Assembly (NCBI RefSeq): GCF_001510895.1
Contig: NZ_LPWA01000116.1
Coordinates: 1 to 64,000 of the forward strand
Length of the DNA stretch: 64,000 nucleotides
From: Mesorhizobium loti
GTDB lineage: Bacteria; Pseudomonadota; Alphaproteobacteria; Rhizobiales; Rhizobiaceae
Direction of reading: 5' to 3'
Part shown: positions 44,309-53,128 of the stretch, piece by piece
Layout: every line of letters starts with the position of its first letter
How positions within the stretch are numbered: the first letter of the stretch is position 1
Program-made: the position numbers and the translations under genes
The notes under the pieces: generated by a model
Databases searched by the model: none
Told to the model about the DNA's origin: nothing
Seen by the model: only the letters and a program-made list of their open reading frames with translations

Positions 44309-46612
44309 TCACCCGGCGCAGCAGGACAGTTTTGCGACGTCCTTGCCGAATGACAGCGCCGCGAGCTTCAGGCTCTCGACGGTGGTGAGATACGGAAAAA
44401 TCGTGTCGGCAAGATCATCGACGGTCATGCCCTGTCGGATCGCCAGCGCCGCCGTCTGGATGCTGTCGGCGCCTTCCGGCGCAAGGATGTGCGCGCCGAG
44501 CAACCGGCCGCTGCCAGCATCGGCGACGAGCTTGATCAGTCCGCGGGTGTCGCGGGCGGCAAGCGCACGTGGCACCTGGTCGAGACCGATCGTTGAGGTG
44601 CGAACGGCTTGCCCAGCCGCCCGCGCTACGGCCTCGGTCAGTCCCACGCTCGCCACCTGCGGATCTGTGAAGACGATCGCGGGCATGGCGCTGTTGTCAT
44701 AGCGCAGGCTGTCGCCGTTGAGCGCGTTCTTCGCAGCAAGCTTGGCGCCATAAGCGGCCATGTAGACGAACTGGTCGTGGCCAGTCACGTCGCCGGCGGC
44801 ATAGATGCCGGACTTGGACGTGCGCATGCGGTCGTCGACGACTATGCCGCCGTTCGCCGCTACCGCGACGCCGTGCTCGGCAAGTCCGAGTCCCTCGATG
44901 TTAGGCGTGCGCCCCGTAACCAGAAGGACCTGCTCGGCATGGATTGTCGTGTCCCGGCCGTCGCGTGCGACCGTGAGCGCAATGCCTTGGTCAGCCTTCC
45001 GGATCGCGCGATAGGCGATGCCCGCGACCACGGAGATCCCCTCATCCTGGAAATACCCCGTCAGCGCCGCGCCAATCTCGGGCTCGGACTCCGGGAGCAG
45101 GCGCGACCGGCACGCAAGCGTCACCTTGACGCCGGTACGGGCGAACATCTGGGCGAGTTCGGCCCCGATATAGCCGCCGCCGATCACGAGCAGCGACCGG
45201 GGCAGCTCCTCCAGCTCGAGCGCTGTCGTGCTGGTGAGATAGGGGACAGTCTCGATGCCAGGGATGACTGGGATCGCCGGCCGCGCTCCGGTCGCGATGA
45301 TGATCTTGCCTGCCGGAATGCGCGTGCCGTTCATCTCGACACCGCCATCCACAAGGCGGGCCGGCCCTTCGCGATAGGCGATGCCATCGTAGGCCGGCAG
45401 CAAGTCGACGTATTTGGCCTGGCGCAGCTCGGAGACGAGCGCGTCCTTCTGGCGGACGGTTCCGCGCCAGTCAGCCAGTTCAGCCTCGGCCGTGATGCCG
45501 GCGAAACGCGCCGCGGCGCGCGCGTTGTGGAGCGTGTCGGCGGCGCGGATCAGCGTCTTCGACGGCACACAGCCGATATTGACGCAGGTGCCGCCGATGG
45601 TTCCGCTGCCGATGAGCGCCACCTGCGCGCCCTGATCGGCGGCCGTGATCGCGGCAGAGAAGCCAGCCGAACCGGCGCCGATCACGACGAGGTCGTAGGC
45701 ACCGCTACTGTGACCGTTCGCAGCAAACCGCCGGACTGCTGTCGGCCCGTTCTTCGATACGGTGTCGAACGACGGTGGAAACGCGACGCGCGCGTCTGCG
45801 GCAAGGCCGTCCGGAGGCTCGCCGGCACACACACCGGCGAGGCTCGGCGCAAAGAGCGCCCGACCGGCTTCCAACGCCTCTTCGATCGACAGCCGAAACC
45901 CAGGTCCGTCCGCGGAATGTTCGTGACGCCAGGCGGAAAGATGCTTATCCGAGCAGAAGAAGGCCGTCATGGCGCATAGGGAGTTCGCAGCGCACCCACC
46001 TTCGTAGCGGACGCTGAGCCAAACGACCGCTGTCGCGGGTGTAATGTCGGCCAGAGCCCGGCCCTGGTCCTGCGTCGAGACCCGGATCGGCGCATCGCAG
46101 TGGCGGCAATGCGATACGATTGCGATGTTGCGACTGGTCATGGCGCCGATGCCGAGCGCATCGACCGCGCACATGGCGTTGAGAACGTGCCGGTCCAGCG
46201 TGATCCGGTGGCCGGTGTCCCGGTTGGTGAAGGGATAGGCGCCGACAATCCGCCCGCTGTCGAGCACGACGAGGTCGCGACGACGGAGTTCTTCGAGAGG
46301 TGGCCAAATGGCCGTCGCGCCGAGCCCAACGCGTTTGCCAAGCACTTCCGAGGTCGGGGCTCTCCCGTGATCCACGTAGTGCTGGAGGAGCGCGACGCGA
46401 ACGCGGTCCGTGGCGGGGTCATAGCCGCTCCAGCGATTGAGCACGTGGTTCGAGCCGATCATGGCAAGCAGAGCGTCCTTGACCACGGGAGAGGCGACGA
46501 CCGACCAGTCCGGGAATATCACACCCGGCCGCACGGCAAAGCTGGGCAGTGCCGTGGGTGCGAAAGCTGTCACCTTGTCCCGGGACGAGCAGGATGCGCA
46601 ACCGTCATTCAT
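44309..46612 (-). CDS. merA: Organomercurial lyase-mercuric reductase fusion (MerB-MerA)
   Basis: 767 residues, ATG 46612 overlapping merF by ATGA. Residues ~70-260 are MerB: YPFTNRDTGHRITL, catalytic MCAVDAL (C148, D151) and SLCAMTAFF (C213). Residues ~305-767 are MerA, an FAD/NAD(P)H disulfide reductase: DLVVIGAGSAG, redox pair GTCVNIGC (C343, C348), GRTPNIEGLG, and the C-terminal Hg-binding CC pair (C764, C765). MerB cleaves C-Hg bonds and MerA reduces Hg(II) to Hg(0). The lyase takes the place of the usual NmerA domain, which suggests direct Hg hand-over. No frameshift seen. Confidence 0.9.
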   Translation of the reverse strand: MNDGCASCSSRDKVTAFAPTALPSFAVRPGVIFPDWSVVASPVVKDALLAMIGSNHVLNRWSGYDPATDRVRVALLQHYVDHGRAPTSEVLGKRVGLGATAIWPPLEELRRRDLVVLDSGRIVGAYPFTNRDTGHRITLDRHVLNAMCAVDALGIGAMTSRNIAIVSHCRHCDAPIRVSTQDQGRALADITPATAVVWLSVRYEGGCAANSLCAMTAFFCSDKHLSAWRHEHSADGPGFRLSIEEALEAGRALFAPSLAGVCAGEPPDGLAADARVAFPPSFDTVSKNGPTAVRRFAANGHSSGAYDLVVIGAGSAGFSAAITAADQGAQVALIGSGTIGGTCVNIGCVPSKTLIRAADTLHNARAAARFAGITAEAELADWRGTVRQKDALVSELRQAKYVDLLPAYDGIAYREGPARLVDGGVEMNGTRIPAGKIIIATGARPAIPVIPGIETVPYLTSTTALELEELPRSLLVIGGGYIGAELAQMFARTGVKVTLACRSRLLPESEPEIGAALTGYFQDEGISVVAGIAYRAIRKADQGIALTVARDGRDTTIHAEQVLLVTGRTPNIEGLGLAEHGVAVAANGGIVVDDRMRTSKSGIYAAGDVTGHDQFVYMAAYGAKLAAKNALNGDSLRYDNSAMPAIVFTDPQVASVGLTEAVARAAGQAVRTSTIGLDQVPRALAARDTRGLIKLVADAGSGRLLGAHILAPEGADSIQTAALAIRQGMTVDDLADTIFPYLTTVESLKLAALSFGKDVAKLSCCAG

Positions 46613-46857
46613 GGCTTCACGCCTTCGTTTAGAATCTTCGTGTTGGAAAAGGCGACATTTGCACGGCCATGACGGACGCTCCATGCGACGAAGCCAAGGC
46701 ACGCGACCGCCAGGGAAAGCTCCACAAGACCGGCGCCTGTCAGCCAGGTGCTGAGGCCGACCACCGGTAGGGCCATAGCAAGCACCGGCGTCGCGCAGCA
46801 GATCGCGGCGATGACGGCGCCCGCCATGCCGGTGCGGATCAGGGCGCGGTCGTTCAT
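46609..46857 (-). CDS. merF: MerF mercury transporter
   Basis: 82 residues, ATG 46857. Two transmembrane helices (AGAVIAAICCATPVLAMAL, with the Hg-binding C20-C21 pair, and VELSLAVACLGFVAW). Moves Hg(II) from MerP to the cytoplasmic reductase. It overlaps merBA by 4 bp. In the sequence as given the merP frame runs into it because of a missing base, so an artificial MerP-MerF fusion is read. Confidence 0.85.
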   Translation of the reverse strand: MNDRALIRTGMAGAVIAAICCATPVLAMALPVVGLSTWLTGAGLVELSLAVACLGFVAWSVRHGRANVAFSNTKILNEGVKP

Positions 46858-46858
46858 C

Positions 46859-47151
46859 TCAACTGCCCTGTTGTTGAGGATGCGCCGGATAGCCCGCATT
46901 CTTGCTGGCGGCCGCGATAGCGTCCGGGTTAGTTTTGCGTCGTCGAAGGTCACGGTCGCTGTCTTGGCTTCGAATGAGACGACCACGTTCGAAACTCCCG
47001 GAACGGCCGCCATCGAGGTCTTCACGATGAAGGGACATGCAGTGCATTTCATATTGTCGACAGCGAAGACTACCGTACGCTCGGCCGCGAAGGCGGCGGT
47101 TACCGCGGCAATCGAGCCGATCAGAACGAGGGCGCTCAGGAACGTCTTCAT
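46859..47151 (-). CDS. merP: MerP periplasmic mercury-binding protein (frameshifted)
   Basis: Frame-corrected 96 residues, ATG 47151. Signal peptide MKTFLSALVLIGSIAAVTAA, HMA domain with MKCTACP Hg-binding Cys pair, and SNVVVSFEAKTATVTFDDAK. The T-run 46933-46936 (A-run on the coding strand) lacks one base. With it restored, the end reads KTNPDAIAAASKNAGYPAHP, the normal MerP terminus, with a stop just before merF. Confidence 0.85.
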
Positions 47152-47173
47152 AGGATGGATCTCTTTGCTTGTC

Positions 47174-47563
47174 TCAGGCAGCGAGCAGCACAGGCGCGAC
47201 GTAGTCGAAGGCAAAGGCAGCGGCGACGAGCACGGTCGCGAACCAGAGCGCGACCTGAACGAGGCGGCTGGGAATGGGGCGTGCGCAGGCGGCATCTTCG
47301 GCGCAGGCTCGTCTAGGCTTCCAGTAGACGAGGTAGTAGCCATAGCCGAGCAGCCCCGTGGTTCCGGCGACGAAGAGCGGCTTGTACGGCGCGAGAGCCG
47401 TCAGATTGCCAATCCAGGCGCCGCCGATGCCGAGGCTGAACAGGATCAACGGCACGATGCAGCAGGCGGAGGCGGCAAGCGCACCAAGAACGCCACCGGC
47501 GGCGACCATCCGCTCTCGTCGGACCTGTTGGGCCTCCACGGCGAGGGTGCGGGATGGATTCAT
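47174..47563 (-). CDS. merT: MerT mercury transporter
   Basis: 129 residues, ATG 47563. Three hydrophobic helices. Hg-binding pair C34-C35 in ASACCIVPLILFS and the cytoplasmic loop Cys pair (C87, C93 in RRACAEDAACARP). First gene of the merTPF-BA operon, divergent from merR. Confidence 0.9.
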   Translation of the reverse strand: MNPSRTLAVEAQQVRRERMVAAGGVLGALAASACCIVPLILFSLGIGGAWIGNLTALAPYKPLFVAGTTGLLGYGYYLVYWKPRRACAEDAACARPIPSRLVQVALWFATVLVAAAFAFDYVAPVLLAA

Positions 47564-47602
47564 GTCGGGTCGCTTTCCTTGCCCAAATCCGATCTGCGCA
47601 GT

Positions 47603-47633
47603 ACCATGAGGCCTGTAGCAACTACAGGGTCAA
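47603..47633 (-). promoter_or_regulatory. mer operator-promoter
   Basis: On the - strand a -35 TTGACC (47633-47628) is followed by the dyad CCTGTAG-TTG-CTACAGG (47628-47612) and a -10-like CATGGT about 19 bp away. The overlong spacer with a central dyad is the hallmark of MerR-activated promoters. It would drive merT onward and also regulate merR. Confidence 0.75.
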
Positions 47634-47646
47634 GAGGATATTTGCG

Positions 47647-48069
47647 ATGAGCGATCACGGCGCTGTGAAAGGGCTGCAGCGGGCTGAGCTGGCCCGGCGG
47701 ACAGGAAGCAACCTGGAGACGGTGCGCTACTACGAAAAGGTTGGCCTTCTGCCTGAGCCGCCGCGTACGGCGGCTGGCTATCGAAGCTACGACATCACGC
47801 ACGAACGACGCCTTCGCTTTGTACTGCGGGCGCGCGAGCTCGGCTTCTCGCTTGACGAGATCCGCGAATTGCTGCGGCTCGTTGACGAGCGCGATCACCC
47901 CTGCGCGGAAGCAAGCGCCATCGCCGCCGCCCATCTCGGCGATGTGCGGGAGAAGATCGCCGATCTGAAACGCATGGAGCGGGTTCTCAAGGACGTTGTT
48001 GCACAATGCGCCAATGGCTCGCGGCCGGAATGTCCGCTGATCGAGACTCTGTTCCGAGGAAACGGCTAG
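47647..48069 (+). CDS. merR: MerR mercury-responsive regulator
   Basis: 140 residues, ATG 47647. N-terminal winged HTH (RAELARRTGSNLETVRYYEK, GLLPEPPRTAAGYRSYD), dimerisation helix and the three Hg-binding cysteines C86 (HPCAEA), C121 and C129 (QCANGSRPECP). Binds the adjacent dyad and twists it when Hg(II) is bound. Confidence 0.9.
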   Translation: MSDHGAVKGLQRAELARRTGSNLETVRYYEKVGLLPEPPRTAAGYRSYDITHERRLRFVLRARELGFSLDEIRELLRLVDERDHPCAEASAIAAAHLGDVREKIADLKRMERVLKDVVAQCANGSRPECPLIETLFRGNG

Positions 48070-48409
48070 CGGATTCCGGCGGCACTGAGCAAACACAAGT
48101 GGCGGGAGGCGCCTACTCGGCGCCCGGCGGTGCTGATGTGCCTCGGCCTTCTGGGCATGCATCCAGTCGACTGTCCACTGGGCCTTTGCTGGCGGCGATG
48201 CATCGCCTGTCGGAGCGAAGCGCCTCGAGCCAGGAGGCGACTAGCGGCATGATCGAATCGCGCCCTATCGAAGCCGTGAGCGTCGTTGGCAGCGTAGCGC
48301 TTCCGAACTGCTGGACCATGTCCGTGCTCGCCGCTGGGGCGGTCGCCGTCAACTGATACAGCGAGCCCGCACCTCTGCGTGGTGCAAAGCTTTTTATTGC
48401 TTCAGTACC

Positions 48410-48435
48410 GTAACCTTTGTCCCCCGCTTGGCGAA
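48410..48435 (+). promoter_or_regulatory. SigF-type ECF promoter before bufA
   Basis: GTAACC (48410-48415), 16-nt spacer, CGAA (48432-48435). This matches the -35/-10 pattern known for Caulobacter SigF. It lies 75 bp before bufA, and a SigF-like sigma gene is encoded at the end of the same cluster. Confidence 0.7.
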
Positions 48436-48510
48436 CAAACAAAAGCAAGCCCTTGTGGCTTGCCGTCTGGCGGCCGCCAGGCCGCACTTACCAACCAAAT
48501 GGAGGAACAA

Positions 48511-48849
48511 ATGTCCAACCGCACCTTGTCCATCGTCGTCGCCACCGCCTTTGCCGCCGCGCTTGGCTCGCTTGCCACAACGGCCACGACTACTTCCGCG
48601 TCCGCAGCCGATGCAAAAATGGAAAAGATGATGAAGGATGCCAAGGCGTCAATTAAGGCCGGCAAGATGGAGAAGTGCTACGGCGTAGCGCTCAAGGGTC
48701 AGAACGACTGCCTGGCAGGAGCGGGCACCACTTGTGCCGGCACCAGCACGGTCGATTACCAAGGGGATTCCTTCAAAATCGTGCCAAAGGGCACCTGCAC
48801 CACCATGGCAGTACCTGGCGGGCATGGCAGCCTCACCCCGAAAGCCTGA
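48511..48849 (+). CDS. bufA: Bufferin precursor BufA (DUF2282)
   Basis: 112 residues, ATG 48511 with GGAGG 5 nt upstream. Signal peptide (LSIVVATAFAAALGSLATTA), mature part with four Cys (C56, C67, C75, C96: EKCYGVALKGQNDC, TTCAGT, KGTCTT) and KVVPKGTC-like end (KIVPKGTC). Bufferins are ribosomally made periplasmic metallophores whose Cys are modified by an MNIO enzyme and that sequester copper. Confidence 0.85.
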   Translation: MSNRTLSIVVATAFAAALGSLATTATTTSASAADAKMEKMMKDAKASIKAGKMEKCYGVALKGQNDCLAGAGTTCAGTSTVDYQGDSFKIVPKGTCTTMAVPGGHGSLTPKA

Positions 48850-48954
48850 CGAGGCCGCGGCAGCTTGATCCGGAGGCACACATCATGCCGCCCTGACCAA
48901 GGCAGGAACGCTGCCTTGGTCTTCCGTCCGTAGCTCCCTGGGAGGAAGATCGTC

Positions 48955-49848
48955 ATGACGCCCGTGAATCATGATCAAGGCCTCGGCACCCCGATCCCGA
49001 CCCGCGCCGGGGTCGGCCTCAAGCCCGAACATTATCGGACTATCCTCGAGGCCGGGCCTGACATCGGCTTCTTCGAGGTGCATGCGGAAAACTACATGGG
49101 CGCCGGCGGTCCCCCGCACCGTTACCTCACCGAGATCCGCGGCCTCTATCCTCTATCGCTGCACGGGGTGGGCCTCTCGATTGGCGCCGACCGGCCGCTC
49201 GATCGAAGTCATTTGAACAGGCTGAAGGGGCTCATTGAGCGCTATCAGCCGGGACTGTTTTCCGAACATCTTGCCTGGTCGACACACAACACGGCCTATC
49301 TCGACGACCTCTTGCCCGTGCCCTACACGGCAGAGTCGCTTTCGCGCGTGGTTTCCCACATCGACGAAGTTCAGGAAGCGCTCGGGCGGCAGATGCTTCT
49401 GGAAAACCCCTCGACCTATCTGGCCTTTGCAGAGAGCACCTATTCGGAAATCGACTTCATCGCCGAGCTCGTGCGACGGACGGGGTGCGGGCTTCTGCTC
49501 GACGTCAACAATGTTCACGTCGCATCGACCAACCAGCAATGGGATCCGATCCGCTACATCGATGAATATCCGCTTGCGCATGTGCAGGAGATTCATCTCG
49601 CCGGCTACACCCCGGAAGCGGACGAAAAGGGACGGCCTCTCCTGATCGACACGCACGATCGGCCGGTCGACGACATTGTCTGGGATCTCTACGAGCACAC
49701 GATCGGGCGTCTTGGTCCAGTGCCGACGCTGATCGAATGGGACGCCAACGTGCCCACATGGCCGCAACTCAAAGCTGAAGCCGAGCGGGCGGAAGCTATC
49801 ATGTTTTCAGCCCATCGTAAGGAGCAGGCTCGTGCTGTCGCTCGCTGA
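48955..49848 (+). CDS. bufB: MNIO (DUF692) bufferin-modifying enzyme BufB
   Basis: 297 residues, ATG 48955 with GGGAGGAAG upstream. DUF692 TIM-barrel iron enzyme: GVGLKPEHYRTILE, FFEVHAENYMG, LHGVGLSIG, LLLDVNNVHVA and EIHLAGYTPE carry the His/Asp/Glu/Asn residues typical of the multi-iron site. Converts bufferin cysteines into heterocycles with help of BufC. Overlaps bufC by 17 bp. Confidence 0.9.
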   Translation: MTPVNHDQGLGTPIPTRAGVGLKPEHYRTILEAGPDIGFFEVHAENYMGAGGPPHRYLTEIRGLYPLSLHGVGLSIGADRPLDRSHLNRLKGLIERYQPGLFSEHLAWSTHNTAYLDDLLPVPYTAESLSRVVSHIDEVQEALGRQMLLENPSTYLAFAESTYSEIDFIAELVRRTGCGLLLDVNNVHVASTNQQWDPIRYIDEYPLAHVQEIHLAGYTPEADEKGRPLLIDTHDRPVDDIVWDLYEHTIGRLGPVPTLIEWDANVPTWPQLKAEAERAEAIMFSAHRKEQARAVAR

Positions 49849-50638
49849 CAGGCTGGACGGTTTTGCCGCAGCTTTGCTCGACCCGGCGCTCAGTACGCCG
49901 TTGGGACTTGTCGGGCCGGATGGCCAGCCAAGTCTGAGAAGGTTTGCCGTCTATCGCAACAATGTAGTGGTCGGCCTCATCGGGGCGTTGAAGGCCAACT
50001 ACCCGGCGGTGTGCCGCATCGTCGGCGAGGAATTCTTCAACGCGATGGCGCGTATCTTCGTGGTTTCCGAGCCGCCCACATCGCCGATCCTTCTCGACTA
50101 CGGTGCCGGATTTGCCGAATTCATCTGGGGATTCGAACCGGCGGCACAGCTGTCTTACCTTGCCGATGTCGCGCGGCTCGAACGCGCCTGGTTGGAGGCC
50201 TACCATGCGCCCGAGGCGCCCCAGCTGACGTTCGAGGCCCTGGCCGTCATGCCGGGCGACCAGGCTGCCGGCCTCACATTCAGCCTCCATCCCTCGCTGC
50301 GCTTGATCCGGTCCCGCTTTCCGATCCTGACAATCTGGCAGATGAACATCGGGGACGGCGTGCCGGGTCCGGTGGACCTCACGGCTGGCGGCGAGGATGT
50401 GCTCGTGGTGCGGCCGGCCGCCGCGGTTGAACTCCGTGCAATGCCGGCTGGTGGCTACGAGTTCGTGGAAGCCCTGCAACAGGGGCAATCGCTGACTGAA
50501 GCGATGAAGACAGCGCTTGGCACGGATCCGCGTTTCGATCTCTCTGGAAATATCCGCGACCTCATCGCCGCTGGAGCGTTCATCGATTGCCGCATCGGTA
50601 ATGAACCGGAGCTGCTAATGCGAGGGACAGGGGTATGA
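49832..50638 (+). CDS. bufC: BufC-type partner (DUF2063, HvfC/BufC N-terminal)
   Basis: 268 residues, GTG 49832 with AAGGAG 8 nt upstream. FAAALLDPALSTP, RFAVYRNNVVVGLIGALKAN, YPAVCRIVGEEFFNAMARIF, and a second domain with LHPSLRLIRSRFPI match the BufC/HvfC family that delivers the precursor peptide to the MNIO enzyme. Overlaps doxX by 4 bp. Confidence 0.85.
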   Translation: MLSLADRLDGFAAALLDPALSTPLGLVGPDGQPSLRRFAVYRNNVVVGLIGALKANYPAVCRIVGEEFFNAMARIFVVSEPPTSPILLDYGAGFAEFIWGFEPAAQLSYLADVARLERAWLEAYHAPEAPQLTFEALAVMPGDQAAGLTFSLHPSLRLIRSRFPILTIWQMNIGDGVPGPVDLTAGGEDVLVVRPAAAVELRAMPAGGYEFVEALQQGQSLTEAMKTALGTDPRFDLSGNIRDLIAAGAFIDCRIGNEPELLMRGTGV

Positions 50639-51153
50639 ATCAGGCTCGGAACTCGACGATCGGCATGGCGAAGCTTGGACAAGGCGCTCGCCTCATCCTC
50701 GAATGGCTGGCGTGGGCAGCCTATGCCATCGCCCCGCTTGTGCTTCGGATCGCCTTGGCCGTCCCGTTTTTCCGCTCGGGCCTGACCAAGTGGGATGGAT
50801 TCCTGTCGCTGTCTCCCGCGGCGGTCTTTCTGTTCGAGGAGGAGTTCAAACTGCACATCTTCGGTGGCGTTTACGACTTTCCGGCGCCGGATACGATGGC
50901 GTTGTTCGACAGTGTTGCCGAGATCGTCCTCCCGATTCTTTTGGTCGTCGGCCTGGCGACCCGTTTCAGCGCGCTCGGCCTCCTTATCATGACCGGCGTT
51001 ATCCAGCTCGTGGTGCCCGACGGGTGGGCAAACTTCCATCTTCCTTGGGCCGCCATGGCGATCGCGCTCATTGCGATCGGTCCCGGGCGCCTCTCGCTCG
51101 ATCACCTGATCGGTGTGGTTCGCCGCACTTGGACGCCAGGGGGTAGCGCATGA
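50635..51153 (+). CDS. DoxX family membrane protein
   Basis: 172 residues, coupled to bufC by ATGA. Four hydrophobic helices (YAIAPLVLRIALAVPFF, IVLPILLVVGLATRFSALGL, MAIALIAIGPG). The FFRSGLTKWDGF motif is typical of DoxX proteins that accompany bufABC. Probably electron or redox transfer for peptide maturation; inferred. Confidence 0.8.
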   Translation: MNQARNSTIGMAKLGQGARLILEWLAWAAYAIAPLVLRIALAVPFFRSGLTKWDGFLSLSPAAVFLFEEEFKLHIFGGVYDFPAPDTMALFDSVAEIVLPILLVVGLATRFSALGLLIMTGVIQLVVPDGWANFHLPWAAMAIALIAIGPGRLSLDHLIGVVRRTWTPGGSA

Positions 51154-51232
51154 CACCTGCCCTGAGGGTTGGACCGTATATCGACGCTCATCGGCTAAGT
51201 GCCGCCGCCGCAAAGGCCGAGGTTTGACGTTC

Positions 51233-51886
51233 ATGGTGATCGAGCCTCGCAACAATGTCTCGCATCTGAGGCTTGTGCACGGCAATGGTCTGCGCAACTC
51301 CACTTCGAGAGAGGATGTTGGTCAATTCTCCCGTGCGATCCCCGACATTGACTGGGCGATCCTCATGGCGCGCGCCCAAGACGGCGATGCGAAGGCCTAT
51401 CTTCGACTTCTTGAAAAGATAACGCCTTATCTTCGCGTGCTCGCGTCACGCTGTCAGCAAAATCCACAGGACATCGAGGACGCCGTTCAGGATGTGCTTT
51501 TGACGGTGCATGCCATTCGGCATACCTACGACCCGGCCAGACCGTTTGGTCCATGGCTGGTTTCAATCGCACACCGCCGATTTGTTGACCGTCTGCGCCG
51601 GCAGGGCCGTCTGAGGGCAAGAGAGACCCCCCTGACGTCAGAACACGAAACCTTTGTAGAGCATCGAGCGAATATAGAGGAGAGCTTGGACTGTGATGAA
51701 TTGGAGAGTGCGATAAGGGTTCTCCCGCCCAGGCAGCAAGAGGCCATTCGCTTGCTCAAGCTCAAAGAGATGTCCCTGAAAGAAGCTGCAAGGGCGAGCG
51801 GAATGTCCATTGTCTCTCTCAAGGTAGCCACGCATCGGGCACTAAAAAGCCTTCGCAAGATGCTGGGTGATCGGCAAGACACATGA
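51233..51886 (+). CDS. ECF sigma factor, SigF-like
   Basis: About 217 residues from ATG 51233 (an internal ATG at 51365 would give a shorter 173-residue form; start uncertain). Region 2: YLRVLASRCQQNPQDIEDAV, QDVLLTVHAIRHTYDPARPF, GPWLVSIAHRRFVDRLRRQG. Region 4: LPPRQQEAIRLLKLKEMSLK, EAARASGMSIVSLKVATHRA. Its stop overlaps the anti-sigma start. Predicted to recognise the GTAACC-N16-CGAA site before bufA. Confidence 0.8.
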   Translation: MVIEPRNNVSHLRLVHGNGLRNSTSREDVGQFSRAIPDIDWAILMARAQDGDAKAYLRLLEKITPYLRVLASRCQQNPQDIEDAVQDVLLTVHAIRHTYDPARPFGPWLVSIAHRRFVDRLRRQGRLRARETPLTSEHETFVEHRANIEESLDCDELESAIRVLPPRQQEAIRLLKLKEMSLKEAARASGMSIVSLKVATHRALKSLRKMLGDRQDT

Positions 51887-52554
51887 TCAAGACATCCGAC
51901 CTCATCACATCGCTTGCCACCGACCTGGCGCCAGTACGACGCTTGCGGCCGCCGCTGACGCGCGCGACTTGCTGGCTCATGCTCGCAGCAGCCGTTATGG
52001 CACTGCTTGCCGTAGGCCAGGGCCTTCGGCCGGATCTTGCCCAGCGCCTCGGCGATCCTGTATTTGTGGTGAGTATGATCGCTTCGCTTCTGACAGGAGT
52101 GCTCGCCGCAATCGCGGCTTTCCTGGTCAGTCTCCCTGATCGATCGCGTCTTTGGCTGCTCTTGCCGGCCCCTGCGCTGGTGCTGTGGTTGTCGAACATA
52201 GGCTATCAATGCCTTTATCGGTGGGTCGACCTCAGCCCCGACGGCATCAGCTTCGGGGAGACCGCGCGTTGTTTCGCAACGTTGGTGTTGACAAGTCTGC
52301 CGCTGTCGCTGGCGATGATGATGATGCTTCGCTATGCCGCCTTGCTCCGGCCGACCGCTACCAGCGTCATGGGCAGCCTGGCAGTGGCCGCAATCACTGC
52401 GACAGCGCTTTCGCTGTTCCATACGCTGGATGCCACGGTGATGATCCTAATGTGGAACGTCGGCACGGCGCTCGTGCTGGTCGGGCTGGGAAGTCTGTTT
52501 GGCCGGAGGATGCTTCGCTGGACCGAGGCTGGGGTCACTGATGCCCGGAAGTAG
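51883..52554 (+). CDS. NrsF-family anti-sigma factor (DUF1109)
   Basis: 223 residues, six hydrophobic helices (CWLMLAAAVMALLAVGQGL; VSMIASLLTGVLAAIAAFLV; LWLLLPAPALVLWLSNIGYQ; ATLVLTSLPLSLAMMMMLRY; LAVAAITATALSLF; MWNVGTALVLVGLGSLFG). Periplasmic Cys residues (GYQCLY, ARCFAT) fit the Cys-based metal sensing known for NrsF. ATGA overlap with the sigma gene. Confidence 0.85.
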   Translation: MIKTSDLITSLATDLAPVRRLRPPLTRATCWLMLAAAVMALLAVGQGLRPDLAQRLGDPVFVVSMIASLLTGVLAAIAAFLVSLPDRSRLWLLLPAPALVLWLSNIGYQCLYRWVDLSPDGISFGETARCFATLVLTSLPLSLAMMMMLRYAALLRPTATSVMGSLAVAAITATALSLFHTLDATVMILMWNVGTALVLVGLGSLFGRRMLRWTEAGVTDARK

Positions 52555-52590
52555 TCAAGACGGATCACAAACCCAACATTCCCCACAGAG

Positions 52591-52851
52591 AGTGATGAAG
52601 ACGACATCCTGATCTGGGCCGCGACCCAGATCGTCAAGGCACGAGACACTGGGCTCCGCACCTCACGGCTGATGAGCGCGACGTCCAATCGACTGGTTCT
52701 ATCGGGCCCGTTCTGGGCGACGCGCTCGTGCTCACCATTGACCGGGCCTATTTCGACCTAACCGGAGGGCTTGACCGCTGGCTCTACCGGCTCGTCAGAA
52801 AGCACGGCAGGCGGCAGCACGACGGTTGGCGTTTCGACTTCCGCCACGTCC
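52591..52851 (+). pseudogene. repA (replication initiator protein A) fragment
   Basis: DEDDILIWAATQIVKARDTG, LRTSRLMSAT and, in another frame after a deletion, FDLTGGLDRWLYRLVRKHGR, QHDGWRFDFRHV. These are separate parts of the RPA-type plasmid initiator. Everything between and around is gone, so it cannot replicate anything. The following ~275 bp (52852-53128) show no gene. Confidence 0.7.
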
Positions 52852-53128
52852 GCCTCCGCTGACAGCGGGGATGCAGCACCGCCATCCGGTCATTTGAGGA
52901 AGTTCGGAAAGACGCCCAGGAGCGTCCTCGCGACTGCCGTTCTAATCCAAAACTGTCGGGATGCGCGAGCCACGATGGCGGGGCGCTCGTCGGCCCCAGC
53001 CGCGACGGCGCCGCACGACATGTCTTCGATTCCTCGATAGCTTCTTTCTTCCACCCAAAGATGCTTCGCCAGGAAGCGCCTATCCGATGTCCTCAATGGC
53101 CAGCTTTGCCGTGACTACCGCGCCTCCC

